From the NCBI RefSeq assembly GCF_004349105.1, contig NZ_SMLB01000002.1, positions 1-64,000 on the forward strand: a stretch of 64,000 nucleotides of DNA, read 5' to 3'. The position numbers and the translations under genes are program-made. The notes under the pieces were generated by a model. It worked only from the letters and a program-made list of their open reading frames with translations, was not told the DNA's origin and did no database searches. The DNA comes from Jiangella aurantiaca (GTDB taxonomy: Bacteria; Actinomycetota; Actinomycetes; Jiangellales; Jiangellaceae). This document shows positions 26,987 through 36,234 of the stretch, piece by piece (within the stretch, counting starts at the first letter, position 1; the number at the start of each line of letters is the position of its first letter).

Positions 26987-28051
26987 TCAGAGTATCGGGC
27001 CCGGTTCCTCGCCGTCTTGGTCGTCCCGATCACGACCTCCGATGGTGCTCTGCCGGACGACCAAGGCGGTCGGCAGGGTCACCGCGGCAGCGTCGGAACC
27101 CTCGATGACGTCGAGCAGCAGCCGGACGATCTCCGAGCTGATGCGCTCGAACGGCTGGCGCATGGTCGTGAGCGGCGGATCGAGGGTCGCCGCGAGCCCG
27201 GAGTCGTCGAAGCCACCGACGGCGACGTCTTCGGGCACCCGGCGACCGGCCGCCCGGAGAGCCGTGAGCGCGCCCGCCGCCATGAGGTCGGAGGCGACGA
27301 AGACGGCGTCGAGATCCGGCCGGCGCTCGAGCAGTTCGGCCATCGCCCTGGCACCGCCGTCCCGGCTGTAGTCGCCGTGCGCCACGAGTTCGGGATCGAA
27401 GTCCTCCCCCAGCTCCCACCGGAACCCTTCGAGCCGTAGCCGGCCGCCCGGCATGTCCATCGGCCCGGTGATCGTGGCGATGCGGATACGCCCGATCTCG
27501 CGGAGGTGCCGGGTCATGTGCCGGGCGCCGCCGATCTCGTCGGCTCCCACGTATCCGATGCGGGCCTCGAAACCCAGTGGCGCGCCACACGCGACGGTCG
27601 GGATGCCCTTGCGCGCCAGCGCCTCGGCGATCGGGTTGCCGGCGTGCGACGAGATGAGGAGCACGCCGTCGATGTGCCCGCCGGAGACATACGCCAGCAC
27701 CTGCTCTCGCTCCTCCGCGGTGGAGGCGACCATGAGCAGCAACGGCATCCCGCGCTTGCTCAGCGCCTGCGCGACGCCGCGCAGCAGGATGGCGAAGTTG
27801 GGGTCCTCGAACAGCAGGTGCTGGGGCTCGGTCAGCAGAAAGGCGACCGAGTTGGACCGCCCGGTCACCAGACTCCGCGCGTGGTGGTTGATCTGGTAGC
27901 CGGTCTTACGGATGGCCTCCTGCACTGCGGCGAGCGCCTCCGGCGACACCCAGTGACCCCCATTGATGACACGCGAGACCGTGCCGCGGGAGACTCCCGC
28001 GGCGGCGGCGACGTCCAGGATCGTCGGTCGCCGTCGACTCGTGCTTGCCAT
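26987..28051 (-). CDS. LacI family transcriptional regulator
   Basis: MASTSRRRPTILDVAAAAGVSRGTVSRVINGGHWVS. Confidence 0.93.
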   Translation of the reverse strand: MASTSRRRPTILDVAAAAGVSRGTVSRVINGGHWVSPEALAAVQEAIRKTGYQINHHARSLVTGRSNSVAFLLTEPQHLLFEDPNFAILLRGVAQALSKRGMPLLLMVASTAEEREQVLAYVSGGHIDGVLLISSHAGNPIAEALARKGIPTVACGAPLGFEARIGYVGADEIGGARHMTRHLREIGRIRIATITGPMDMPGGRLRLEGFRWELGEDFDPELVAHGDYSRDGGARAMAELLERRPDLDAVFVASDLMAAGALTALRAAGRRVPEDVAVGGFDDSGLAATLDPPLTTMRQPFERISSEIVRLLLDVIEGSDAAAVTLPTALVVRQSTIGGRDRDDQDGEEPGPIL

Positions 28052-28098
28052 GGCCGGAATCCTCTGCACCGTCGTTCGCCAGATGTGAGTGTGTGACT

Positions 28099-28110
28099 GT
28101 GAGCGTTCCC
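28099..28110. promoter_or_regulatory. Candidate LacI operator (GGGAACGCTCAC on minus strand)
   Basis: 11/12 match to GTGAACGCTCAC at 28680; 48 bp upstream of the lacI start. Confidence 0.4.
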
Positions 28111-28173
28111 ATCATGTTACGGCAGGCCACGAACGGAGACGCGGGACCGCATCGCGTCGTCGCGGTGTCGCAC

Positions 28174-28545
28174 TCAGTCGCGCCAGGTGCCCGTCCAGTC
28201 GTACAGCGCTGCCGTCGTGGCGTACTCGCGCAGATATGCGATCTTGTTCCCTTCGAGTCGGGCGATGGTGGCACCCTCGAACGTGGTCGCAGCGCCCTTC
28301 CAGGTGCAGGAGAAGATCCATTCAGCCGCCAGCGTGTCGCCGGCGGCCGTGTCAGACGTGATCGTCCAGCCGTCGACCGCACCGCCGGCTCGCAGCCAGG
28401 CAAGCATCCACTGCTCGACCCGCGGCCGTCCTCGGTACACGGGACCGTACGACTCGATGACGACGCAGTCGTCGCTCAAGGTGGCGAGCACGCCGGGCAC
28501 ATCGTGACGGCGCCAGGCCTCGACGTAGGCGTGAAGCTGGTTCAT
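28174..28545 (-). CDS. NTF2-like/SnoaL-like family protein
   Basis: MNQLHAYVEAWRRHDVPGVLATLSDDCVVIESYGPVYRGRPRVEQWM...WTGTWRD. Confidence 0.7.
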   Translation of the reverse strand: MNQLHAYVEAWRRHDVPGVLATLSDDCVVIESYGPVYRGRPRVEQWMLAWLRAGGAVDGWTITSDTAAGDTLAAEWIFSCTWKGAATTFEGATIARLEGNKIAYLREYATTAALYDWTGTWRD

Positions 28546-28679
28546 CACCGACCACCGCCTCGCACCGTGGTGCTGAGCACGGCCGCCATGACCGCTGCTG
28601 CGATGGCCGGACGGCACCTGCGCGCCACACCCGTACTCCTGAGTTCCATGCCCGTCCCTTTTGGCCGCGATCACTGGCT

Positions 28680-28691
28680 GTGAACGCTCAC
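28680..28691. promoter_or_regulatory. Candidate LacI operator GTGAACGCTCAC
   Basis: Near-palindrome upstream of the GH53 gene; partner at 28099 and degenerate copy GTGAATGCTCGT at 28771. Confidence 0.4.
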
Positions 28692-28757
28692 GGTTACATC
28701 CCACACAGCGGTCGTCAAGACCAGCACTCCCGGTGGCAGGTCGCCTCGAACGCCGCC

Positions 28758-28787
28758 TTGACCCAGGTTTGTGAATGCTCGTAACGT
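28758..28787 (+). promoter_or_regulatory. Putative promoter TTGACC-N18-TAACGT for GH53
   Basis: Followed by GTGACG-gg-CGTCAC inverted repeat at 28786..28799. Confidence 0.4.
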
Positions 28788-28893
28788 GACGGGCGTCACT
28801 GTGATCGTGCACAGTCCGCTCCGTCCACGCGGGCGGCATGGCCGATACAGAAGGCCGCCGCCGGCCTCCCGACTCACGAGACAAGGACGTCCC

Positions 28894-30828
28894 ATGAGAC
28901 CACGACGACATCGGCGCTGCCTGGCTACGGTTGGAGTCGCCCTCATGTGCGGCCTTGCATTGGCGCCCGCCACACCGTCGTCAGCGCTCCACGACCGTGC
29001 CTTCCTTCCGGTCGCGAGCGACCTCGCCGGCAAGCCATGGGTTTCGGTGACGACCACCAGCGCCGCCGAGACGGCGGAACTCGCCGTCGACGACGACCCC
29101 GATACGGCGTGGCTCTCGTCCCGCAAGCTGAAACAGTCACTCGCCCTGGACCTGGGCGGTGCGTACGACAACATCCGCAAGGTCGAGGTCGTCTTTCCGG
29201 ATGCGCACGGAACGTACCAGTACCTGGTCGAGGTCTCGTCGGACGGAGACACCTGGAACACCGTCGTCGACCGCTCGGACGCCGACCGCCCGGGACGAGG
29301 TGAGGAGCACCTCGTCACAGCGCCAGGCATCGCCTATCTGCGCGTGACGATCACGGACGCCTCTCCCGGCGCCGCGATCGGCATCAGTGAGCTCTCCGTC
29401 TGGAACTACCTGCGCGACGACCTCGTCCTCGGCGCGGACATCTCCTATGCCGATCAGAACACGGCCCAGGGCCTGACCTACTTCGTCGACGACCCCACCG
29501 ACGCCGCCGACATTCTGGAGACGGTGAGCGACGCCCGGATGGAATATGTCCGTCTCCGGGTCTTCAACGACCCGCGCGACGAGCGGACCGGCGCCTATCT
29601 CGACCCGGACTACCAGAGCCCGGAGCGAACCCTCGCCGTCGCCGATCGTGTCGTCCGCAACGGCATGGGCCTGGGCATCGACTTCCACTTCGCCGACTCG
29701 TGGGCCGACCCGAGCAAGCAGGCCAAGCCGACGGCGTGGCGCGAACTGCCCTTCGACAAGCTCACGCGAGCCGTGTACGACTACACCTACGAGAACGTCG
29801 AGAACCTCGTCGAGCAGGGCACGACGCCTGACAAGGTCGCCATCGGCAACGAGCTGATCAACGGCTTCATGTGGGGCGGCGAGCGGACCCAGCCGTGGTT
29901 CGACGCCTCGGCCTGGTGCGGCAGCTGCTACTTCAACACCGACCCGTCGTTCGTCTCGCAGCCCGGCGGCGGCATCTTGTGGGACTACTGGAGGTCCGAC
30001 GACGCGGCAGAGCAGGCCGCATACGACGCGGCGTGGGACCGTTTCACGACCCTGCAGGCTGCCGGCATCGCCGCCGTGCGCGACGTCTCGGCAGCCTACG
30101 GTGCGGACATCGCGGTCGAGACCCACGTCATCATCGACAACGGCCGCGTGGACAAGACACTCGAGTTCTGGGACCAGTACCTGACCCGCCTCAACGCCAA
30201 GGGGCAAGACATCGACGTCATGGCGCACTCGTACTACCCCGAGTGGCACGGGACGGCCGATCACTTCGAGGCCAACCTGCAGGCAGTCGCAGCCGCACAC
30301 CCCGGTTACGCGCTGGAGATCGCCGAGACGTCGCATCCGGCCAACGACTACGACGGCCGGCCGGTGCCCAATTCGCCGTACCCGAAGTCGCCCGTGGGAG
30401 CGGCGGAGGCCATCCAGCGGGTCGTCCAGATCGCCAACGACCTGCCTGACAATCGCGGCGTCGGGGTTCTCGTCTGGGAACCGGCGAACTATCAGGAGAT
30501 GATCGACTGGGACGACAGCGCCTGGCCGGCGGTGAAGTTCCACGACACGATCAAGATCTACGGCGACAGCGACGCAACCCATGTCTTGGAGGACACCGTC
30601 CACCGGTCGATCCGGTTCAAGGACCCGCTGCGCCTTCCGGACACCGTCGAGGTGCTGTCGATGGCGGACGGTTCGGTGGCGCCGGTGCCCGTCGCCTGGG
30701 AAGACGTCCCGTCGAGCGCGACAAGCACGCCGGGTCAACTGGTCGTGAACGGTACGACCACGTACGGTCCGGTCACTGCGGTCGTCGACGTTGTCCGCAG
30801 GCCCTTGGTGCCGGTCGTCGGGCGATGA
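28894..30828 (+). CDS. Secreted GH53 arabinogalactan endo-beta-1,4-galactanase with F5/8-type C domain (no GPV C-terminal domain)
   Basis: LGADISYADQ..., FHFADSWADPSKQAKPTAW, KVAIGNELINGFMWG, ALEIAETSHPAN; signal peptide. Confidence 0.9.
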   Translation: MRPRRHRRCLATVGVALMCGLALAPATPSSALHDRAFLPVASDLAGKPWVSVTTTSAAETAELAVDDDPDTAWLSSRKLKQSLALDLGGAYDNIRKVEVVFPDAHGTYQYLVEVSSDGDTWNTVVDRSDADRPGRGEEHLVTAPGIAYLRVTITDASPGAAIGISELSVWNYLRDDLVLGADISYADQNTAQGLTYFVDDPTDAADILETVSDARMEYVRLRVFNDPRDERTGAYLDPDYQSPERTLAVADRVVRNGMGLGIDFHFADSWADPSKQAKPTAWRELPFDKLTRAVYDYTYENVENLVEQGTTPDKVAIGNELINGFMWGGERTQPWFDASAWCGSCYFNTDPSFVSQPGGGILWDYWRSDDAAEQAAYDAAWDRFTTLQAAGIAAVRDVSAAYGADIAVETHVIIDNGRVDKTLEFWDQYLTRLNAKGQDIDVMAHSYYPEWHGTADHFEANLQAVAAAHPGYALEIAETSHPANDYDGRPVPNSPYPKSPVGAAEAIQRVVQIANDLPDNRGVGVLVWEPANYQEMIDWDDSAWPAVKFHDTIKIYGDSDATHVLEDTVHRSIRFKDPLRLPDTVEVLSMADGSVAPVPVAWEDVPSSATSTPGQLVVNGTTTYGPVTAVVDVVRRPLVPVVGR

Positions 30829-30829
30829 G

Positions 30830-32038
30830 TCACTCGCCGCGGGAGGCGAACGCGCCGCGGCGCAGGACGAACCCGGCCGCCACGAGCGCGAGGACACCGG
30901 GCACCGTCAGCAGCAGGGCGGGCGGAAGGCGGTCGGCGACCAGGCCGGTAGCGGCGGAGCCGGCCGCGACGGCTACGAGTCCCGCACCGACGAGGAGCGT
31001 GTAGGAGCCCGCGACGGCGCCCGGTCCCGTGACGTCGTCGATGAGGGCGGAGAGGACGACGGCGACGGGACCGCCCGCCATGCCGGACAGGAAGAGTCCC
31101 GCGACCAGAGCCGGTGTCAGGTCGATCAGCGTGGCGGCGAGCCCATAGGCGGCCGCGGCGGTTGCGAGCGCAGTGGCGAGCTGGTGGCGGCGCGAGCCGG
31201 GCCAGCGGCGGGCCCCATAGCTCAGCGCACCGGCCAGCTCGCCGAGCGCGACCGCACCGAGCAACAGGCCGGACAGCCCGGGCTGGCGGTGGTCGGCCTC
31301 GATCGATGGCAGCGTCACCAGCACGATGCCGAAGCCCGCGCCGGAGATGGCGGCCACCGCGAGCACGTACTCGAGTCCGCGGGCCCACGGGCGGGCACGC
31401 CCGCCGCCCGGCTTCGCGCAGGACCCGGCCGCACCAGGCGACCCAACCGTGTGCACCCTCACCACGAGGAGGATGAGCAGAGCCGCTGTGCCGAGGGCCA
31501 GCTCGGGCCCTGTGACGATGACGCAGAGACTCACGATGATCGGCCCGGCGGCCAGAGCCGTCTGGAAGACGACGGCGAGCAGTGCATACGCGGCGCCGCG
31601 GAGGTCGGTCGAGGCCAGTACCGTCGGCAACCAGGCCCGGACCGCCGCGGTAACGGCGGGGACGGACACTCCTGCGAGCAAACACAGCAGAAGCACCCAT
31701 CCCACCGGCCATCGCGCCACCCCGGCCGCGACGAGTCCGAGCAGCGTCGCGCCGCACGTCGAGCCCGCGCCGATCACCACTCGGTGGTCGGGGTACCGGT
31801 CCAGCAGGCGACCTTGCACGACCAGGCCGATGGCGTTGCCGAGACTGAAGAGTCCACTCGCCACTCCCGCGAGCGCGGTGGAGCCGGTCCACTGGCGCAT
31901 GCAGAGCACCAGCGTCAGCGACAGCATGCCCAGAACGGTGGCGCTGAGGAAGGTGGCCGCGAGCCGGGACGGGACGGCGGGCGTCCGGAGGAGGATGGCG
32001 TATCGACGGGCCACGGGCATGCCTCTCGAGGTGCCCAC
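30830..32038 (-). CDS. MFS transporter
   Basis: ~12 TM hydrophobic segments, GLVVQGRLLDRYPDHRVV (loop 2-3 motif like). Confidence 0.85.
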   Translation of the reverse strand: MGTSRGMPVARRYAILLRTPAVPSRLAATFLSATVLGMLSLTLVLCMRQWTGSTALAGVASGLFSLGNAIGLVVQGRLLDRYPDHRVVIGAGSTCGATLLGLVAAGVARWPVGWVLLLCLLAGVSVPAVTAAVRAWLPTVLASTDLRGAAYALLAVVFQTALAAGPIIVSLCVIVTGPELALGTAALLILLVVRVHTVGSPGAAGSCAKPGGGRARPWARGLEYVLAVAAISGAGFGIVLVTLPSIEADHRQPGLSGLLLGAVALGELAGALSYGARRWPGSRRHQLATALATAAAAYGLAATLIDLTPALVAGLFLSGMAGGPVAVVLSALIDDVTGPGAVAGSYTLLVGAGLVAVAAGSAATGLVADRLPPALLLTVPGVLALVAAGFVLRRGAFASRGE

Positions 32039-32156
32039 CCACCCGAGGGCCTCGCCCTCACGGACGCCGCGCTGGCTCCGGCATCGTCGATCAGGTCAAG
32101 GATAACGCGTGGAGTTATCTGGCCGGTGACGGCTCTGACCGGCTCAGGAAGCGGTC

Positions 32157-33200
32157 ATGCTGGTCATGACCGAATATCCTGGTCCTGTGAACAATGCTGG
32201 CAGGCCGCGCCGGCCGACGATCCGCGACGTGGCTGCCGTCTCTGGTGTGTCCAGGGGGACCGTGTCCCGGGTTCTCAACGGCGGTCATTGGGTCAGCCCT
32301 GACGCGTTGGCCGCCGTCCAGGAGGCCATCGAGCGCACCGGATACAAGGTCAATCACCACGCCAGAAGTCTGGCGACGCGCCGGTCGAACTCGGTCGTCT
32401 TTCTCTTGGCCGAGAAGCAGCATCTGCTGTTCGACGACCCCAACATCGCCGTTCTCCTCCGGGGCGCCGCTGCGGCTCTCGGCGACAAGGACATGTCGTT
32501 GATACTGATGACCGCGGGCACCGACGCGGAACGCAAGCGCGCGACCGACTTCATCATGGCCGGCCACGTGGACGGCGTCTTGCTCATCTCGAGTCACCTG
32601 GGCAGCCCTCTGCTCCGGCCGCTGCTCGAGGCGCGGATACCGACCGTGAGCTGTGGCCGTCCGCTCGGGCTCGAGGGCAAGCTCAGCTTTGTCAGCGCTG
32701 ACGACCGCGGCGGCGCGCGGCAGCTGACGGCACACCTCGCCGGCACCGGGCGGCGTCGTATCGCGACCATCACCGGCCCGCTCGACACGTCGGGTGGACG
32801 GGAGCGTCTCGCCGGGTACCGCGAGGCCATGGGCGAGGCCTACGACGACGACCTCGTGGTGCGCGGCGACTACAGCCGCTCCAGCGGTTACGCGGGCATG
32901 CAGGAGCTCTTACGCCGGAACGACCGCATCGACGCGGTCTTCGCCGCCAACGACCGGATGGCGGCCGGCGCCATGGCCGCTCTGCGGGAAACTGGGCTGC
33001 AGGTGCCGTCCGACATCGCGGTCGGTGGATTCGACGACACCGACCTCGCAGCGGCCTTGGAGCCCTCCCTCACCACCGTTCGGCTTCCGTTCGAGCGGAT
33101 GAGCACTGAGCTCGTGCGCCTCCTGCTGGAGGTGATCGATGGTCAGCAGGGAGCGGCCACCATACTGCCGACGACGCTCGTCCAGCGCGACTCGGCCTGA
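32157..33200 (+). CDS. LacI family transcriptional regulator (paralogue of 26987..28051)
   Basis: RPTIRDVAAVSGVSRGTVSRVLNGGHWVSPDALAAVQEAIERTGYKVNHHARSLATRRSNSVVFLL. Confidence 0.93.
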   Translation: MLVMTEYPGPVNNAGRPRRPTIRDVAAVSGVSRGTVSRVLNGGHWVSPDALAAVQEAIERTGYKVNHHARSLATRRSNSVVFLLAEKQHLLFDDPNIAVLLRGAAAALGDKDMSLILMTAGTDAERKRATDFIMAGHVDGVLLISSHLGSPLLRPLLEARIPTVSCGRPLGLEGKLSFVSADDRGGARQLTAHLAGTGRRRIATITGPLDTSGGRERLAGYREAMGEAYDDDLVVRGDYSRSSGYAGMQELLRRNDRIDAVFAANDRMAAGAMAALRETGLQVPSDIAVGGFDDTDLAAALEPSLTTVRLPFERMSTELVRLLLEVIDGQQGAATILPTTLVQRDSA

Positions 33201-33215
33201 TCACGTACAGCAGGA

Positions 33216-33260
33216 CCTCTCCCGCTTCACCTGGCCGGCACCCTGGTGAAGCGGGAGAGG
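33216..33260. terminator. Bidirectional hairpin terminator between convergent genes
   Basis: cctctcccgcttcacc-13nt-ggtgaagcgggagagg, perfect 16-bp stem between lacI (+) and hydrolase (-). Confidence 0.75.
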
Positions 33261-33273
33261 AGTCCTGGTGATG

Positions 33274-35202
33274 TCAGGCCAGCGACCGGCGCAGCTCCGT
33301 CAGGGCATGGGCCAGCGCATCGGCTCCCGCCCGGTCGGCCGCGCGAGCGGCGTTCTGGAGTTGGACGAGGCCGGCCGTGTGCTGCGGACCGTCGACGAAC
33401 CGCTCGGCTCGGTCGATCGCCTCCTGGATCTCGATGGCCGGCTCGCCCGTGAGCAGACCGGCGCGAACGGCACGGTCGTAGTGCCACCGCACCCGGTCGA
33501 AGTTCGGGACGAAGAGCAGTTCTCCCGTCGCGGTGTCGCGCCGATAGTCGTCGAAGAAGTCCCAGATGTCGGGTGCTGACAAGGGGTAGTTCACGTGCGC
33601 GAGGTTGTCGACCGCTGCCAACCTGATGACGACCCCGCGGTCGTTGGAGAGGGTGCCGACGTGCGCGTCCTTCGCACCGATCGTGTCCCACCGCTGACCG
33701 TCCAGCGCGATGCCGTAGAAGGGGTTGACCGACAGATCGGGCGCTTGTGGCACGTCCACTCCGTTCAGCGCCCCGTAGGCGCGCACCGCCGTGTAGACGC
33801 TCCGTGAGCTGGCTGAGACCGGCACCTGTCCGATGGTGTCGTTCACGCCTTGGAGCATGTAGAACGGCACCTCGTGCTTGGGCGCCGCGACCGCGGCGGC
33901 CTGCGCGATCTGTGCGTCGCCGCCTCCGAACGGGGCTCCCAAGCCCGCCACGGCGGCGAAGAGATCGCGCTTCGCCAGCGGCCAGGACTGCGCCTGGCTG
34001 GCACCGAGGGAGAACCCGTAGGCGTAGACGCGTCCGGTGTCGATCTGCGGGTATTTCACCGCGAGATGCTCGACGAGCCGCTCGGTCGAGTCCGCATCGA
34101 AGTTCCGGAAGCCGAATCGGGTGCCCTGATTCTCAGCGGAGACCATGATCGCGCCGACCTCGGCGACCTGTTCGATCCAGCCTCCTCGCTCGGCGATGTG
34201 CTGAGGCATGTCGGTGTTGCCGTGCAGGAGCACGATCAGCGGCAAGGAGCCCGCGGGTGCTTCGGCCGCCGAATCGGGAATGTACTCCTGCCACATGTAC
34301 TCGCCACTCGACCCCAGCGGGTCGGTCACCGGCGTCTGCCGGACACCCAGATCGTCGAGTCGATAGGAGAACAGGGTGAATCCCTCGCGCGTGACGAAGG
34401 GATCGACCCGGCCCGGGTTGTTGGCATCGAGATAGATGCGATAGCTGTGGCTCAGGAGATGGTCCCATGCGGCCGAGAACGCCTCGGCCAGGCCCTGGCC
34501 GCCGTCCGCTGAGGCGACGACCCGCACAAGAGGGTCGTCCGGATTCTCATAGACAGTGACCCCGTCCTGAGTGCTCACCGGAACGGCTTGGTTCGCCGAC
34601 ACATACCGCTGCGCCGCGGTCGCGTCGCCGTGAACATAGGCGGGGATCGGCGCATGCGGCGTGACCGTCGAACTCATGGTCCCGCCATAAGTGAAGATGC
34701 CGGCGATCGACCACGAGTTCTGCGAGATGACGTTGTTGACGAAAGTGGCGCCCTCGCCGATGCCGATCACCTTCATGTTGGTGTGCTGCCATGTGGCCTG
34801 CCGCGGCAACTCGCTGAGCAGCGCGAAGTAGGACGCCAGGTCCGCCTCGGCGTCGTAGCTGACGCCGTTCGCCGGATTGATGACCCACGCTCGCGTCGCG
34901 TACTCGGTCAGATGCGTCGCGAGCCCGAGTTCATCGATGAGATCAGCCGCTTCCGCCGCGTCGACCGCCTTGTCGGGATAGACCAGATAGCGCGGCGCGA
35001 TGGTGGGCTCGCGCTTGGTGAAATCGTACGCCGCTCGCTCGTCGAAGAGCCAGACGTCGGTTCCGACACCGGGAACCGCGACTGGCTCGAGCTCGGACGT
35101 CGCCGCCGATGCCTGCGCGGCCACCGCAGTGGACACCAAAGCGAAGGCGACGACCGACGCGGCCAACAGCGTAGTTCTGCGTCTCAGCGACCTCTCGTTC
35201 AT
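33274..35202 (-). CDS. Secreted alpha/beta-hydrolase (PHB-depolymerase/feruloyl-esterase-like)
   Basis: Signal peptide MNERSLRRRTTLLAASVVAFALVSTAVAAQASA; LIVLLHGNTDMPQ; YAYGFSLGASQ (GxSxG). Confidence 0.75.
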   Translation of the reverse strand: MNERSLRRRTTLLAASVVAFALVSTAVAAQASAATSELEPVAVPGVGTDVWLFDERAAYDFTKREPTIAPRYLVYPDKAVDAAEAADLIDELGLATHLTEYATRAWVINPANGVSYDAEADLASYFALLSELPRQATWQHTNMKVIGIGEGATFVNNVISQNSWSIAGIFTYGGTMSSTVTPHAPIPAYVHGDATAAQRYVSANQAVPVSTQDGVTVYENPDDPLVRVVASADGGQGLAEAFSAAWDHLLSHSYRIYLDANNPGRVDPFVTREGFTLFSYRLDDLGVRQTPVTDPLGSSGEYMWQEYIPDSAAEAPAGSLPLIVLLHGNTDMPQHIAERGGWIEQVAEVGAIMVSAENQGTRFGFRNFDADSTERLVEHLAVKYPQIDTGRVYAYGFSLGASQAQSWPLAKRDLFAAVAGLGAPFGGGDAQIAQAAAVAAPKHEVPFYMLQGVNDTIGQVPVSASSRSVYTAVRAYGALNGVDVPQAPDLSVNPFYGIALDGQRWDTIGAKDAHVGTLSNDRGVVIRLAAVDNLAHVNYPLSAPDIWDFFDDYRRDTATGELLFVPNFDRVRWHYDRAVRAGLLTGEPAIEIQEAIDRAERFVDGPQHTAGLVQLQNAARAADRAGADALAHALTELRRSLA

Positions 35203-35307
35203 AGAGCTCTCCTGTCTCGTCATCGAGCCGATCAACTTGACCTTCGGCTGCGTCCCACGCCGGGAGATCGCATGATGCGCAGCTTGACCTGAGCCTGGAG
35301 CGCATGC

Positions 35308-36234
35308 TCAGTGACTTGGGTATCCCGAGCGGGTGAGAGGCTCCTCGGCGGCATTCAGGTGACGGGCCAGCAGATCCACGGCCAGTCGATCCAGCGACAG
35401 CGACCCCGGTTCCCGAACGAATGTGCTGGTGAGAACACCGCGCATTCGGAGCACTTCCTTGCAGAAGGCCGCGCCGCCGTACTGGTCCTCCATCTCGACG
35501 AGCGGGAGCACCAGGCGATAGATGCGACCGGCGCGGTCGTGGTCGCCGCTCTCGAGCGCATCCCACAAGGCCACGTGCAGATCCGTGAACTCGCAGCCCG
35601 GCATCGTGCCGCAGATGCCACGCTGATACTCGTCGAGTGCGTATCGCGCCCCCTTTCCGCCCATGATCCCGAGAACTCCCGTTCCGGGCCGGCTGAGTAC
35701 CGCCGAGATCGTCTGACTGGAGAGACTCGATTCCTCCTTGATCCAGGACACCGCCTCGATCCGGTCGGCCAGCTCGAGGAGCTGACCCGGTGACAGCGGC
35801 GTGCCGGAGGGCCCGTCGGCGTTCTGCACGAACACCGGGAGGCCGCCACCGGCGTCGGCGATGGCCTCGAAGTATCCGACGGTCTCTGTCCACGTCGCGC
35901 GTTTCACGTAGGGCGGTACGGCGATGACGGCGTCCGCTCCCGCGTCGGCCGCGTGTTCGGCGAAGACCGCCGCCCCATGGATCGACGGCGCGGAGACGCC
36001 GGCGACGACGGGGACGCGTCCCGCAGTGGCCGCGACCGCGGTCTCCACGACGGCGCGTCGCTCGGCATCGCTGAGCGTGAAGAATTCGCTCACGACGACG
36101 GGAGTCACGAGGCCGTGGGCACCGGCGACGACGGAGAAGTCGACGACGCGCTCCAGCGCGGCGAGGTCGAGGTGGCCGGTCTCGGTGAACGGGGTCACCA
36201 GGACCGAGTACACCCCGCGGAACCCCGGCGTCAT
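35308..36234 (-). CDS. DapA/DHDPS-family sugar-acid lyase (2-keto-3-deoxy acid aldolase/dehydratase-like)
   Basis: MTPGFRGVYSVLVTPFTETGHLDLAALERVVDFSVVAGAHGLV, VSWIKEES (Schiff-base Lys); ATGA overlap with dehydratase. Confidence 0.85.
   Translation of the reverse strand: MTPGFRGVYSVLVTPFTETGHLDLAALERVVDFSVVAGAHGLVTPVVVSEFFTLSDAERRAVVETAVAATAGRVPVVAGVSAPSIHGAAVFAEHAADAGADAVIAVPPYVKRATWTETVGYFEAIADAGGGLPVFVQNADGPSGTPLSPGQLLELADRIEAVSWIKEESSLSSQTISAVLSRPGTGVLGIMGGKGARYALDEYQRGICGTMPGCEFTDLHVALWDALESGDHDRAGRIYRLVLPLVEMEDQYGGAAFCKEVLRMRGVLTSTFVREPGSLSLDRLAVDLLARHLNAAEEPLTRSGYPSH

Noticed and set aside
30791-32302. 503-aa plus-strand ORF
   Set aside because: Antisense to the MFS gene; H/Q/R/E-rich low complexity
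36231-36234. IlvD plus DapA as branched-chain or lysine biosynthesis
   Set aside because: Coupled to a sugar ABC operon and an esterase; context fits sugar-acid catabolism better
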